From: Bradyrhizobium sp. 138
Lineage (GTDB): Bacteria > Pseudomonadota > Alphaproteobacteria > Rhizobiales > Xanthobacteraceae
NCBI RefSeq assembly: GCF_023074075.1
Contig: NZ_JADPKT010000002.1
Location: 87,699 to 151,698 of the forward strand
Reading direction: 5' to 3'
Length of the DNA stretch: 64,000 nt
Positions 10,107 to 18,761 of the stretch are shown here, piece after piece (positions within the stretch are counted from its first letter, which is position 1; each line of letters starts with the position of its first letter). The notes under the pieces were generated by a model, which was given only the letters and a program-made list of their open reading frames with translations, had not been told where the DNA came from and did not search any database. Made by a program: the position numbers and the translations under genes.

Positions 10107-10616
10107 ATGAAGCGCTCCTGGATGGACCGCATCATCGACACCATCGAATGGATCGCGGCTGGCTTCGTCGGCATCGTCGCGCTTGACATCTTCCTGTCGG
10201 TGCTGCTGCGCAACACGCTGAACTACTCGGTCCCCGACAGCTTCGACATCGGCCGCATGCTGCTCGGCATCCTCATCTTCTGGGGCATCGCGGCGACCTC
10301 CTATCGCGGCACCCACATCACGGTGGATCTGGTCTGGGGCAATGTCGGGCCGCGCCACCAGCGCTGGATCGACGTATTCGCAACGCTGGTGCTGCTGTTC
10401 GTGGTGACGGTGCAGACCTGGACGCTGTTCGACAAGGTGCGCGGCACCTACAACGACAACGTCCAGACTTTTGACATGCACATGCCGACCTGGCCGTTCT
10501 TCGCGGTCGCCTGGATCGGTGACGTCTGCGCCGTGCTGCTGATCGCGATCCGCACCTACCGGCTGATCTTCCATCCTGAAGAGATGCACGACCCCAAATT
10601 GAAGGCGACGGAGTAA
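10107..10616 (+). CDS. dctQ: TRAP transporter small permease (DctQ family)
   Basis: About 169 residues with four hydrophobic helices and the DctQ hallmark helix region NYSVPDSFDIGRMLLGILIFWGIAATSYRGTHITVDLVW. The start is uncertain: ATG 10107 has GGGA upstream, while ATG 10080 adds nine residues. It pairs with the large permease, whose ATG follows 2 bases after this stop. The protein forms the small membrane subunit of the transporter with DctM. Confidence 0.88.
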   Translation: MKRSWMDRIIDTIEWIAAGFVGIVALDIFLSVLLRNTLNYSVPDSFDIGRMLLGILIFWGIAATSYRGTHITVDLVWGNVGPRHQRWIDVFATLVLLFVVTVQTWTLFDKVRGTYNDNVQTFDMHMPTWPFFAVAWIGDVCAVLLIAIRTYRLIFHPEEMHDPKLKATE

Positions 10617-10618
10617 CC

Positions 10619-11938
10619 ATGAGCACCGATGCCGTCGCCGTAATCGGCTTTGTTTCCCTCTTCGTCCTGATGCTGCTGCGCGTGCCCGTCGGCATGGCCA
10701 TGGGGCTCGTCGGCGTCTCCGGCTTCGCCTATCTCGTCAACGGCAATGCGGCGCTGAAGCTGGTCGGCCAGACCTCGATGCGCACGGTGACCGACTACAC
10801 CTTCGGCGTCATCCCGATGTTCCTGCTGATGGGCTCGTTCGTCTCCAATTCCGGCATGAGCCGCGAGCTGTTCCGCGCCGCCAACGGCTTCGTCGGCCAT
10901 TTGCGCGGCGGGCTCGGCATCGCCACCGTCGGCGCCTGCGGCGGCTTTGCCGCGATCTGCGGCTCCTCGGTCGCGACCGCTGCGACCTTCTCCGCCGTGG
11001 CCTATCCCGAGATGCGGCGCTTCGGCTATCCGCAATCCTTTGCCACCGGCGTGATCGCGGCCGGCGGCACGTTGGGCGCGATGCTGCCGCCGTCCACGGT
11101 GCTCGCGGTCTACGGCATCATCACGGAGCAGGACATCGGAAAGCTGTTCATCGCCGGCATCATTCCGGGTCTGCTCGCGATGACCATGTACATGATCACG
11201 ATCTTCCTGATCGGTTACTTCCGCCCCGACTTCCTGCCCAAGGGCAAGGTGACACCGTGGCGCGAGCGCTTCGCCGGTCTGAAGGAGATCTGGGCGCCGG
11301 TGCTGCTGTTCGTGTTCGTCATCGGCGGCCTCTACGGCCTGCCCTTCCTGCCGCGCTTCACGCCGACGGAAGCCGGCGGCGTCGGCGCCGCCGGCGCATT
11401 CATCATCGGCGTGCTGACGGGCCGGCTCGACCGCGAGAAGATCCTGGCCTCGCTGCTGCAGGCGACGCGCACCGCGGCCGCCGTCTTCACCGTGCTGATC
11501 GGCGCGCTGATCTTCGGCTATTTCCTCACAGTGACACAGACGCCGCAGAAAGTGACCGAGTTCCTCACCGGCCTCGGCCTCGGCAGCTACGGCGTGCTGG
11601 CGCTGATCATGGTGATGTATCTCGTGCTCGGCTGCCTGATGGACGCCATGGCGATGATCATCCTCACCGTGCCGATCATCTTCCCCGTCATCACCCATCT
11701 CGGCTTCGATCCGATCTGGTTCGGCGTCATCATCGTCATGACCGTCGAGCTCGGCCTGATCCATCCACCGGTCGGCATGAACGTCTTCGTCATCAAGAGC
11801 GTGGTGAAGGACGTCTCCTTCTCCACGATCTTCAAGGGCGTGATTCCGTTCGTGGTCACCGACCTGATCCGCCTCGTGATCCTGATCGCCTTCCCGCTGC
11901 TGGCGACCTGGCTGCCGACACGGATGATGGCGCATTGA
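10619..11938 (+). CDS. dctM: TRAP transporter large permease (DctM family)
   Basis: A 439-residue membrane protein of normal DctM length. It has many hydrophobic helices and family segments FGVIPMFLLMGSFVSNSGMSRELF, IATVGACGGFAAICGSSVATAATF and GGTLGAMLPPSTVLAVYGIITEQ. It carries the ion-coupled transport path of the TRAP system. It is tightly spaced with dctQ upstream and a DUF3237 gene 11 bases downstream, suggesting one transcript. Confidence 0.93.
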   Translation: MSTDAVAVIGFVSLFVLMLLRVPVGMAMGLVGVSGFAYLVNGNAALKLVGQTSMRTVTDYTFGVIPMFLLMGSFVSNSGMSRELFRAANGFVGHLRGGLGIATVGACGGFAAICGSSVATAATFSAVAYPEMRRFGYPQSFATGVIAAGGTLGAMLPPSTVLAVYGIITEQDIGKLFIAGIIPGLLAMTMYMITIFLIGYFRPDFLPKGKVTPWRERFAGLKEIWAPVLLFVFVIGGLYGLPFLPRFTPTEAGGVGAAGAFIIGVLTGRLDREKILASLLQATRTAAAVFTVLIGALIFGYFLTVTQTPQKVTEFLTGLGLGSYGVLALIMVMYLVLGCLMDAMAMIILTVPIIFPVITHLGFDPIWFGVIIVMTVELGLIHPPVGMNVFVIKSVVKDVSFSTIFKGVIPFVVTDLIRLVILIAFPLLATWLPTRMMAH

Positions 11939-11949
11939 GAGGCGAAGCG

Positions 11950-12411
11950 ATGGCGACCCCTGCCCTCGAAACCAAATACGCCTTCACCATCACTGCCCGC
12001 ATTGGCGACGTCGTCACCGCCGGCGAGACCGGGATCGGCGTTCGCCGCATCATTCCGATCATCGGCGGCGAGGTGACGGGCGCGATATCAGGCAAGGTGC
12101 TGCCGTTCGGCGCCGATTTCCAGACCATCCGTCCCAACGAGCTGATCGATCTCGAGGCGAAATACGCCTTCGAGACCGACGACGGCGCGACCGTCTATGT
12201 CGAGAACAAGGGCATGCGCTTCGGACCGGTCGAGCTGCTGCAGAAGCTCAAGCGTGGCGAGCCGGTCGATCCCAAGCTGATCTATTTCCGTACCGTGCCG
12301 CGGTTCGAGACGGGGCATGAAAAGTATCGCTGGCTGATGCAGCACATTTTCGTCGGCTCAGCCGCGCGGCATGCGGACCGCGTGGTGATCGACGTGCACC
12401 AGGTGCTGTGA
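11950..12411 (+). CDS. DUF3237-family protein
   Basis: A 153-residue cytoplasmic beta-rich protein of the DUF3237 (UPF0311) family: KYAFTITARIGDVVTAGETGIGVRRIIPIIGGEVTGAISGKVLPFGADFQ and a C-terminal RTVPRFETGHEKYRWLMQHIFVG. The function of the family is not established. The gene follows dctM by 11 bases, and homologues often accompany aromatic or carboxylate uptake genes, so a supporting role in that pathway is plausible. Start ATG 11950 follows GGCGAAGCG, a weak ribosome site consistent with coupling to dctM. Confidence 0.85.
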   Translation: MATPALETKYAFTITARIGDVVTAGETGIGVRRIIPIIGGEVTGAISGKVLPFGADFQTIRPNELIDLEAKYAFETDDGATVYVENKGMRFGPVELLQKLKRGEPVDPKLIYFRTVPRFETGHEKYRWLMQHIFVGSAARHADRVVIDVHQVL

Positions 12412-12418
12412 GTCCACC

Positions 12419-12450
12419 TTGACACCCCCAAGCAGTGTGTATAAATACAC
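12419..12450 (+). promoter_or_regulatory. hicAB promoter with overlapping operator
   Basis: TTGACA at 12419-12424 and TATAAA at 12440-12445 are 15 bases apart. The -10 lies within the perfect inverted repeat GTGTAT-AA-ATACAC (12437-12450). The hicA ATG is at 12454, so the expected transcript would have almost no leader. HicB-type antitoxins bind palindromes at their own promoter, so this is the likely autoregulatory operator. Confidence 0.75.
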
Positions 12451-12453
12451 ACC

Positions 12454-12642
12454 ATGAATAGTCGGGACATTATCTCGACCCTTCACAGGGATGGCTGGGT
12501 GCAGGTGGCTCAAAAGAGCAGCCATGTCCAGTTCAAGCATCCGACGAAAAAGGGCCGCGTCACGGTCCCTCATCCGAAGCGAGATATCGCACTCGAAACG
12601 TTGAAGAGTATCGAACAGCAATCGGGACTGAAGCTGAGGTAA
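12454..12642 (+). CDS. hicA: HicA-type mRNA interferase toxin
   Basis: A 62-residue protein with the HicA double-stranded-RNA-binding-like fold: MNSRDIISTLHRDGWVQVAQKSSHVQFKHPTKKGRVTVPHPKRDIALETLKSIEQQSGL. The SSHVQFKHP segment holds the conserved histidine of the family, which cleaves mRNA without ribosomes when the antitoxin is lost. It is followed after 5 bases by hicB. No clear Shine-Dalgarno precedes the ATG, which fits a near-leaderless transcript. It sits between the TRAP and CoA-ligase operons without being part of either. Confidence 0.93.
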   Translation: MNSRDIISTLHRDGWVQVAQKSSHVQFKHPTKKGRVTVPHPKRDIALETLKSIEQQSGLKLR

Positions 12643-12647
12643 GCGCC

Positions 12648-13046
12648 ATGCGTCACTATATTGGTCTTATCCATAAGGATGCCGACAGTGATTTCGGCGT
12701 ATCGTTTCCTGATCTGCCCGGCGTCGTGACTGCGGGGACCACACTCGACGAAGCACGGGACATGGCCGAAGAAGCGCTGGCTTTGCATCTTGAAGGGCTG
12801 GAAGAGGACGGAGAGGCTGTTCCCGAGCCTTCGTCGCTGGAAGACGTCATGTCGAATCCCGAGAATCGCTCCGGCGTCGCCATTCTGGTGTCGGTGAAGA
12901 ATGACCAGCCAAAGGTCGTGCGCGTCAATGTCACCCTGCCCGGAGATGTCCTGGAGCAGATCGACAAGTACGCAGAAGCCCACGGTTTTACCCGATCGGG
13001 TCTGCTCACTCAGGCCGCAAAGAAGCTGATGACCGAAGCGGCCTGA
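12648..13046 (+). CDS. hicB: HicB-type antitoxin
   Basis: A 132-residue antitoxin. Residues 1-70 form the HicB partial RNase H-like fold (HYIGLIHKDADSDFGVSFPDLPGVVTAGTTLDEARDMAEEALALHLEGL). The C-terminal part (VRVNVTLPGDVLEQIDKYAEAHGFTRSGLLTQAAKKLM) is a ribbon-helix-helix DNA-binding domain. It neutralises HicA and represses the shared promoter, probably at the GTGTAT/ATACAC palindrome. It lies 5 bases downstream of hicA, the usual toxin-first order. Confidence 0.93.
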   Translation: MRHYIGLIHKDADSDFGVSFPDLPGVVTAGTTLDEARDMAEEALALHLEGLEEDGEAVPEPSSLEDVMSNPENRSGVAILVSVKNDQPKVVRVNVTLPGDVLEQIDKYAEAHGFTRSGLLTQAAKKLMTEAA

Positions 13047-13162
13047 GACGGTTCTGAACATCGCAATAAGCGCCCGCTTGTCTCGCGTACTTCCGGGGGT
13101 CGGAGGGGTTTGTCGGCCAGCGCCTTGCGAAGACTTCCCCTCCTTGACTCCCCCAGAATTCG

Positions 13163-13175
13163 TTATACAACATAA
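13163..13175. promoter_or_regulatory. TTATA-N4-ATAA operator upstream of the crotonase-ligase operon
   Basis: TTATACAACATAA, flanked to make GTTAT-ACAAC-ATAAC, lies 20 bases before the crotonase ATG. A TTGACT hexamer is at 13144-13149, and TATACA within the site could serve as a short-spaced -10. A bound repressor would cover the promoter. It is the third instance of this motif in the window. Confidence 0.6.
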
Positions 13176-13195
13176 CTATTCTGACAAGGACGCAA

Positions 13196-14005
13196 ATGAC
13201 ACAGGGAAACGCCGAGACCGCTGCCGCGGGCGCCTCCGGGCTTTTGAAGATCGAGCGGGCGGACCGGGTTCTGACCGTGGGTCTGAACCGGCCGGCCAAG
13301 CGCAATGCGCTCAACGACGGCATCATCCTGGAAATTGGCGAGTGTTTCGCGAACCTGCCCGAGGATATCGGCGCGGTTGTCATCCACGGCATCGGCGATC
13401 ATTTCTCCAGCGGCCTCGACCTCTCCGAGCTGACCGAGCATGACGCGACCGGCGGCCTGCTCCATTCCCAGATGTGGCACCGGGTGTTCGACCGCATCCA
13501 GTACAGCCGCGTGCCCGTGATCGCGGCCCTCAGGGGCGCGGTGATCGGCGGCGGGCTGGAACTCGCCTGCTCGGCACACATTCGCGTCGCCGAACCCTCG
13601 ACCTATTTCGCGCTGCCGGAGGGACAACGCGGCATCTTCGTCGGCGGCGGCGGCTCGGTGCGGCTGCCGCGGCTGATCGGCGTCGCCAGGATGATGGACA
13701 TGATGCTGACGGGCCGCGTCTATAGCGCGACCGAAGGCGCCTCCTACGGCTTCGCGCAATATGTGACGGAAGCCGGCAATGCGCTCGGCAAGGCGGTGGA
13801 GCTCGCGACCAAGGTCGCTTCCAATGCGCCGCTGACCAATTTCGCCGTGCTCCAGGCGCTGCCGATGATCGCGGAGGCCAATCCGCAGACCGGCCTCTTG
13901 ATGGAATCGCTGATGGCGACCGTCGCGCAGAGCGACAAGGAGGCCAAGCGCAGGATCCGCGAATTCCTCGAGCACAAGACCGCAAAGGTGAAACCCAAGT
14001 CATGA
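13196..14005 (+). CDS. Enoyl-CoA hydratase/isomerase (crotonase) family, probable hydroxycinnamoyl-CoA hydratase
   Basis: A 269-residue crotonase-fold protein. Oxyanion-hole segments are HFSSGLDLSEL and GAVIGGGLELACSAHIRVAE, and the acidic residue of FALPEGQRGIFVGGG is at the position of the catalytic Glu. It overlaps the CoA ligase gene by ATGA, so it should act on that ligase's product. In known pathways the enzyme after feruloyl-CoA synthetase hydrates the double bond and either cleaves by retro-aldol (Ech/HCHL) or leaves a 3-hydroxyacyl-CoA for a dehydrogenase. The SDR next door favours the second route. Which of the two applies cannot be settled from sequence. Confidence 0.85.
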   Translation: MTQGNAETAAAGASGLLKIERADRVLTVGLNRPAKRNALNDGIILEIGECFANLPEDIGAVVIHGIGDHFSSGLDLSELTEHDATGGLLHSQMWHRVFDRIQYSRVPVIAALRGAVIGGGLELACSAHIRVAEPSTYFALPEGQRGIFVGGGGSVRLPRLIGVARMMDMMLTGRVYSATEGASYGFAQYVTEAGNALGKAVELATKVASNAPLTNFAVLQALPMIAEANPQTGLLMESLMATVAQSDKEAKRRIREFLEHKTAKVKPKS

Positions 14006-15885
14006 GCGCGCAGCCGTCCTCTTCCAGCATGGAGCGCGGCGCGAGCACTTTCCCGCTGCGGCCCATTTCGTTCGGCGATCCCGTCGTCAACGTCGAACGG
14101 CGCGACGACGGCACGATTTACCTCAGGCCCAAACAGCCGCTCGCCGACTATCCCGTCCGCATCACCGACCGCCTGCATCATTGGGCCAAGACTACGCCGG
14201 ATCGCGTCTTCATGGCCGAACGCGAGGGCGGCCGCGGCTGGCGCAAGATCACCTACGCCGAGCTGCTCACCGCGAGCCGTCACATCGCGTCAAGCCTGAT
14301 CGCGCGCGGCCTGTCGGCGGAGCGGCCGGTCGTCATCCTCTCCGGCAACTCGATCGACCACGCCTTGCTCGCATTCGGCGCCTTCTATGCCGGCATTCCG
14401 TTCTGCCCGGTGTCGCCGGCCTATTCGCTGGTGTCGAAGGACTACGGCAAGCTGTCCTACCTGATGAAGCTGCTGACGCCCGGCCTCGTCTTCGCCGAGG
14501 ACGCCGACAGATTCGCCGATGCGCTCACCACCAACGTCTCGCTCGGCACCGAGATCGCCGCCTCCTTTGGCAAAGTGCCTGGCCGCGACGTCACCCTGCT
14601 CGCCGACCTCATGGCGACGCCGATCCGCAGCGATCTCGACGCGGTGCACGACAGGATCGGCCCCGACACGATCGCGAAATTCCTGTTGACCTCGGGCTCG
14701 ACCGGCAACCCCAAGGCCGTCATCAACACCCAGCGCATGATCTGCGCCAACCAGGTGATGCTGCGCGAGACGCTCGCCTTCCTCAAGGACGAGCCGCCAG
14801 TCATCATCGACTGGCTGCCCTGGAATCACACCTTTGGCGGCAACCACAATATCGGGCTGACGCTCTACAATGGCGGCTCGATGTATCTGGACGCCGGCAA
14901 GCCGATGCCCGGCGGCATCGAGGAGACCGTGCGCAATCTCCAGGAGATCTCGCCGACGGTCTATTTCAACGTGCCCAAGGGCTATGAATCGCTGCTGCCC
15001 TATTTGCGCGACGACCAGGGCCTGCGCGCAAAATTCTTCGACCGGCTGCACGCGATGTTCTTCTCGGGCGCGGCGCTGTCGCCGTTCATCTGGGACAGCC
15101 TCGACGAGCTCGCGGTGAAGGAAAAGGGCTATCGCGTGCCGATGCTGACCGGGTTAGGGGCCACCGAGACCGCGCCGTTCTTCATGTCGGTCAATCCACG
15201 CACCAGCCGCTCCGGCCATGTCGGCCTGCCTGTTTCGGGCAACGACGCAAAACTGGTGCCGAACAACGGCAAGCTGGAAGTCCGTGCCAAGGGGCCGAAC
15301 GTCATGCCCGGCTACTGGCGCCAGCCCGACATCAGCGCGAACTCCTTCGACGAGGAAGGGTTTTACAAGATGGGGGATGCGCTCAAGCCCGCAGACCCCG
15401 ATGATCTCAACGCCGGGTTCGATTTCGACGGCCGTGTCGGTGAGGACTTCAAGCTCGCCAGCGGCACCTGGGTCAGCGTCGGCCCCTTACGCGCGCGCCT
15501 CACGGCGGCCTGCGCGCCGTTGGTCCGCGACGTCGTCATCGCCGGCATCAACCGCGACGAGGTCTCCGCGCTGGTCGTGCTCGACCTCGACGGTTGCCGG
15601 TTGATCAACCCGACGCTGCCGAGCGACGACCTCGTCGTCGCGACGCGCGACCGGTTGGTGCGCGAAGCCTTTCGCGAGCGCCTGACCGGTTTCCTCAGCC
15701 AGGCCACGGGATCCTCGACGCGGATCACGCGCGCGATCCTGATGGACGCGCCGCTCTCGATCGACAAGGGCGAGGTCACCGACAAGGGCTCGATCAACCA
15801 GCGCGCCGTACTCGAGCATCGCGCCGCGCTGATCGAGGAGCTCTACGCTGCCAATCCGTCGGACCGTGTGATATCGGTCGCTTAA
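14002..15885 (+). CDS. fcs: Feruloyl-CoA synthase-like acid-CoA ligase
   Basis: A 627-residue adenylate-forming enzyme that would activate ferulate, p-coumarate or similar acids with ATP and CoA. The phosphate-binding motif [11 protein letters not shown] is near residue 230, GLGATETAP near 382, and the C-terminal hinge region [21 protein letters not shown] near 476. This last form, with EDFKL, is typical of the feruloyl-CoA synthase branch. Length fits that branch, which is longer than ordinary acyl-CoA synthetases. Translation is coupled to the upstream crotonase through an ATGA overlap. An SDR follows after 25 bases. Confidence 0.88.
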   Translation: MSAQPSSSSMERGASTFPLRPISFGDPVVNVERRDDGTIYLRPKQPLADYPVRITDRLHHWAKTTPDRVFMAEREGGRGWRKITYAELLTASRHIASSLIARGLSAERPVVILSGNSIDHALLAFGAFYAGIPFCPVSPAYSLVSKDYGKLSYLMKLLTPGLVFAEDADRFADALTTNVSLGTEIAASFGKVPGRDVTLLADLMATPIRSDLDAVHDRIGPDTIAKFLLTSGSTGNPKAVINTQRMICANQVMLRETLAFLKDEPPVIIDWLPWNHTFGGNHNIGLTLYNGGSMYLDAGKPMPGGIEETVRNLQEISPTVYFNVPKGYESLLPYLRDDQGLRAKFFDRLHAMFFSGAALSPFIWDSLDELAVKEKGYRVPMLTGLGATETAPFFMSVNPRTSRSGHVGLPVSGNDAKLVPNNGKLEVRAKGPNVMPGYWRQPDISANSFDEEGFYKMGDALKPADPDDLNAGFDFDGRVGEDFKLASGTWVSVGPLRARLTAACAPLVRDVVIAGINRDEVSALVVLDLDGCRLINPTLPSDDLVVATRDRLVREAFRERLTGFLSQATGSSTRITRAILMDAPLSIDKGEVTDKGSINQRAVLEHRAALIEELYAANPSDRVISVA

Positions 15886-15910
15886 GAAATCACCGCCAAA
15901 GGAGAACGCC

Positions 15911-16672
15911 ATGTTGTTGAAGGATCAGGCAGCCATCGTCACCGGCGGCGCATCGGGATTGGGTGCTGCGACTGCGCGAAAACTGGCGGCGCAGGGCGCC
16001 AAGGTCGCGGTGTGCGATCTCAATACCAAGCTTGCCGAGACGGTTGCCGCCGAGATCAAGGGCGTAGCCGTGACCTGCGACGTCTCCGATGCCGCCTCCG
16101 CCGAGGCCGCGGTCGCGCAGGCTGCGAAAGCCCATGGCCCGGCGCGCGTGCTGGTCAATTGCGCCGGCATCGGCGTTGCCAAGCGCGTGGTCGGCCGCGA
16201 TGGCCCGATGGCGCTCGCCGATTTCGACAAGGTGATCAAGGTCAATTTGATCGGCACCTTCAACATGCTGCGCCTTGCCGCGACCGAGATGTCCAAGCTA
16301 GAGCCGCAGGCGACCGGCGAGCGCGGCGTCATCATCAACACCGCATCCGTTGCCGCCTATGACGGCCAGATCGGGCAATCCGCCTATTCGGCTTCCAAGG
16401 GCGGCATCGTCGGCATGACGCTGCCGATCGCGCGCGAGCTGGCGCAGTTCGGCGTCCGCGTGCTGACCATCGCGCCCGGCCTGTTCCTGACGCCGCTGCT
16501 CGCGAACCTGCCGCAGGAAGCCCAGGACTCGCTTGCCGCCGCGATCCCCTTCCCGCGCCGGCTCGGTCAAGCCGACGAGTTCGCCGCGCTTGCGCTGCAC
16601 ATGGTCGAGAATACGTACCTGAACGGCGAGGTGGTACGCCTTGACGGCTCGCTGCGCATGGCGCCGAAGTAG
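15911..16672 (+). CDS. SDR-family 3-hydroxyacyl-CoA dehydrogenase-like oxidoreductase
   Basis: A 253-residue Rossmann-fold protein. TGGASGLG near residues 11-18 binds NAD(H), VNCAGIG is near 82, the catalytic Ser is in [11 protein letters not shown], and Tyr and Lys in [10 protein letters not shown] near 157-161. D39-type acidic residue after the second strand (VAVCDLN) suggests NAD preference. The sequence resembles type-2 3-hydroxyacyl-CoA dehydrogenases (HSD10-like). A good AAAGGAGAACGCC ribosome site precedes it. In this operon it would oxidise the hydrated CoA ester to a beta-ketoacyl-CoA, though no thiolase is encoded nearby. Confidence 0.85.
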   Translation: MLLKDQAAIVTGGASGLGAATARKLAAQGAKVAVCDLNTKLAETVAAEIKGVAVTCDVSDAASAEAAVAQAAKAHGPARVLVNCAGIGVAKRVVGRDGPMALADFDKVIKVNLIGTFNMLRLAATEMSKLEPQATGERGVIINTASVAAYDGQIGQSAYSASKGGIVGMTLPIARELAQFGVRVLTIAPGLFLTPLLANLPQEAQDSLAAAIPFPRRLGQADEFAALALHMVENTYLNGEVVRLDGSLRMAPK

Positions 16673-16706
16673 ATTGATGAGCGGCATTGCAGCAGCGTCC
16701 TCGACC

Positions 16707-16827
16707 TTACCTCTCCCATTGGGAGAGGTCGGCGCGCAGCGCCGGGTGAGGGGCTCTGCTCTATCGAGAGACCGAAACCCCTCACCCGAATGGCTTCGCA
16801 ATTCGACCTCTCCCTACGGGAGAGGTG
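16707..16827. repeat. Family C intergenic repeat
   Basis: ACCTCTCCCATTGGGAGAGGT at the left and ACCTCTCCCTACGGGAGAGGT at the right are each self-complementary, with GCGCGCAGCGCC and GGTGAGGGG between them. The unit lies between the SDR and thioesterase genes and would form strong hairpins in the operon mRNA. Confidence 0.75.
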
Positions 16828-16855
16828 AGAACCGGCACCAGCGAGTACTAACAAC

Positions 16856-17275
16856 ATGTTCGTGAACCGGCGCGACGTTCAGATCCAGTGGGGTGATTGC
16901 GACCCCGCCAACATCGTCTACTACCCGCGCTATTTCGCGATGTTCGACGATTCGACCTCGACCCTGTTCGAGGTCGCCGGCTTCTCCAAGCAGGATCTGG
17001 TCCGCAAATACGGCCTGGTGGGAATCCCCATGGTCGACACGCGGGCCAAGTTCTACATCCCCTCGACCTATGGCGACTGGATCACTATCGAAACCAAGAT
17101 CGAGAGCATCAAGCGCTCGAGCTTCGAGGTGAAGCACAACGTCTACAAGGGCGAGGCGCTGGCGATCGAGGGTTTCGAGACCCGCGTTCTGGTCGGCCGC
17201 GATCCCGTTAACCCCGACAAGCTGAAATCGGCACCATTCCCGGCGGAAATGGTAGCCAAATTCACGGGAAGTTAA
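16856..17275 (+). CDS. 4-hydroxybenzoyl-CoA thioesterase-type hotdog protein
   Basis: A 139-residue hotdog-fold thioesterase of the 4-chlorobenzoate-pathway type. The segment WGDCDPANIVYYPRYF near residues 12-27 contains Asp16, which aligns with the catalytic Asp17 of the Pseudomonas 4-hydroxybenzoyl-CoA thioesterase. Length (about 140) also matches. It would release 4-hydroxybenzoate, the substrate of the PobA encoded about 9 kb upstream. The neighbouring ligase, hydratase and dehydrogenase make this the most coherent reading, but other aryl-CoA or acyl-CoA substrates remain possible. Confidence 0.85.
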   Translation: MFVNRRDVQIQWGDCDPANIVYYPRYFAMFDDSTSTLFEVAGFSKQDLVRKYGLVGIPMVDTRAKFYIPSTYGDWITIETKIESIKRSSFEVKHNVYKGEALAIEGFETRVLVGRDPVNPDKLKSAPFPAEMVAKFTGS

Positions 17276-17353
17276 ATCGCCGCATCACCAAAAGAGGGGG
17301 CTGAATTACCCCCCGATTTCTGCTTTCAAAGAAACACGTAAAGGGAGGAATAG

Positions 17354-18505
17354 ATGAAACGCTTTTACCTGACTGCCGCCATCACCGCGGCGACGCTTGC
17401 CCTGCCGGCGCTGCCCGCGCTGGCGCAGACCAGCGAAGTTACCATCGGCATCACCACCACCACGACCGGCCCCGGCGCAGCGCTGGGCATTCCCGAGCGC
17501 AACGCGCTGGAATTCGTGCCGAAGGAGATCGGCGGCGTGCCGCTGAAGGTGATCGTGCTCGACGACGGCGGCGATCCCACCACCGCGACCACGAACGCCC
17601 GCCGCTTCGTCACCGAATCCAAGGCCGACATCATCATGGGCTCGGCGCTGACGCCGCCGACCATCGCGGTCTCCAACGTCGCCAACGAAGCCGGCATCCC
17701 GCATTTCGGCCTAGCGCCGTTCCCGATCACGCCGGAGCGCATGAAGTGGTCGGTGGCGATGCCGCAGCCGATCCCGATCGTGGGCAAGGTGCTGTACGAT
17801 CACATGAAGGCCAAGGGCGTGAAGACGCTCGGCTATATCGGCTATTCCGACTCCTATGGCGACCTCTGGTTCAATGACCTCAAGGCGCAGGCCGTGCCGA
17901 TGGGCATGACCATCGTCGACGAGGAGCGCTTCGCCCGTCCGGACACCTCGGTGACCGGACAGGTGCTGAAGCTCGTCGCGGCCAATCCCGACGCGATCCT
18001 GGTCGGCGCCTCCGGCACCGCGGCGGCGCTGCCGCAGACCGAGCTGCGTGAGCGAGGCTATCAGGGCCTGATCTACCAGACCCACGGCGCCGCCAGCATG
18101 GACTTCATCCGCATCGCCGGCAAAGCGGCCGAGGGCGTGCTGATGGCCTCGGGCCCCGTGATGGACCCCGAGGACCAGCCGGATGAAGCCGCGACCAAGA
18201 AGCCGGGCCTCGCGCTCAACTCGGCCTATGAAGCCAAGTACGGCCCGAACAGCCGCAGCCAGTTCGCCGGCCACTCCTACGATGCGTTCGAGATCCTCAA
18301 GCGTATCATCCCGGCGGCGCTGAAGACCGCAAAGCCCGGCACGCCGGAATTCCGCGAAGCGATCCGCCAGGCGCTGCTGTCGGAGAAGGAGCTGGCAGCA
18401 AGCCAGGGCGTCTACAACTTCACCGAAAAGGACCGCTACGGCCTCGACGAGCGCTCGCGCATCCTGCTGACGGTGAAGAACGGCAAGTACTCGCTGGTGA
18501 AGTAA
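17354..18505 (+). CDS. ABC transporter substrate-binding protein (LIV type, type 1 periplasmic fold)
   Basis: A 383-residue exported receptor. The signal peptide MKRFYLTAAITAATLALPALPALAQ ends in an ALAQ cleavage site, and the mature protein begins TSEVTIGITTTTTGPGAALGIPERNAL, typical of LIV-type receptors. AAGGGAGG lies 6 bases before the ATG. No permease genes adjoin it. The LIV permeases and ATPases at 1270-4815 lack a receptor gene, so this is the probable partner, although 12.5 kb apart. Related receptors such as R. palustris CouP bind p-coumarate and ferulate, and the operon context supports that ligand class here. Confidence 0.9.
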   Translation: MKRFYLTAAITAATLALPALPALAQTSEVTIGITTTTTGPGAALGIPERNALEFVPKEIGGVPLKVIVLDDGGDPTTATTNARRFVTESKADIIMGSALTPPTIAVSNVANEAGIPHFGLAPFPITPERMKWSVAMPQPIPIVGKVLYDHMKAKGVKTLGYIGYSDSYGDLWFNDLKAQAVPMGMTIVDEERFARPDTSVTGQVLKLVAANPDAILVGASGTAAALPQTELRERGYQGLIYQTHGAASMDFIRIAGKAAEGVLMASGPVMDPEDQPDEAATKKPGLALNSAYEAKYGPNSRSQFAGHSYDAFEILKRIIPAALKTAKPGTPEFREAIRQALLSEKELAASQGVYNFTEKDRYGLDERSRILLTVKNGKYSLVK

Positions 18506-18597
18506 GCGCGGCGAAGGTTGAGGACGACAAGAGCCGGCCCGGTGGGCCGGCTCCTTTGCTTTGGGTTTGGGAGCGAGCTGACGCTCGGTGTCGCTGC

Positions 18598-18733
18598 GCC
18601 CCCTCTCCCGCTTGCGGGAGAGGGTTGGGGAGAGGGTGTTGCCGCGCTGGGATTGTGCTTACGGAGCAGTCCCCCAGAGGAGAAAGCCCTCACCCGGCGC
18701 TTCGCGCCGACCTCTCCCGCAAGCGGGAGAGGT
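18598..18733. repeat. Family C intergenic repeat
   Basis: CCCCCTCTCCCGCTTGCGGGAGAGGG near 18599 and ACCTCTCCCGCAAGCGGGAGAGGT near 18712 are long self-complementary arms with the usual GGCGCTTCGCGCC centre. The unit lies between the convergent receptor and GST genes and is a likely transcript boundary. Confidence 0.75.
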
Positions 18734-18761
18734 TACACTGAGCCTGCGGAAGCGCTCGCGG

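Noticed and set aside
10556..11935. A 459-codon minus-strand frame over dctM
   Set aside because: His/Asp/Glu-rich shadow of a membrane protein gene; no motif and no ribosome site.
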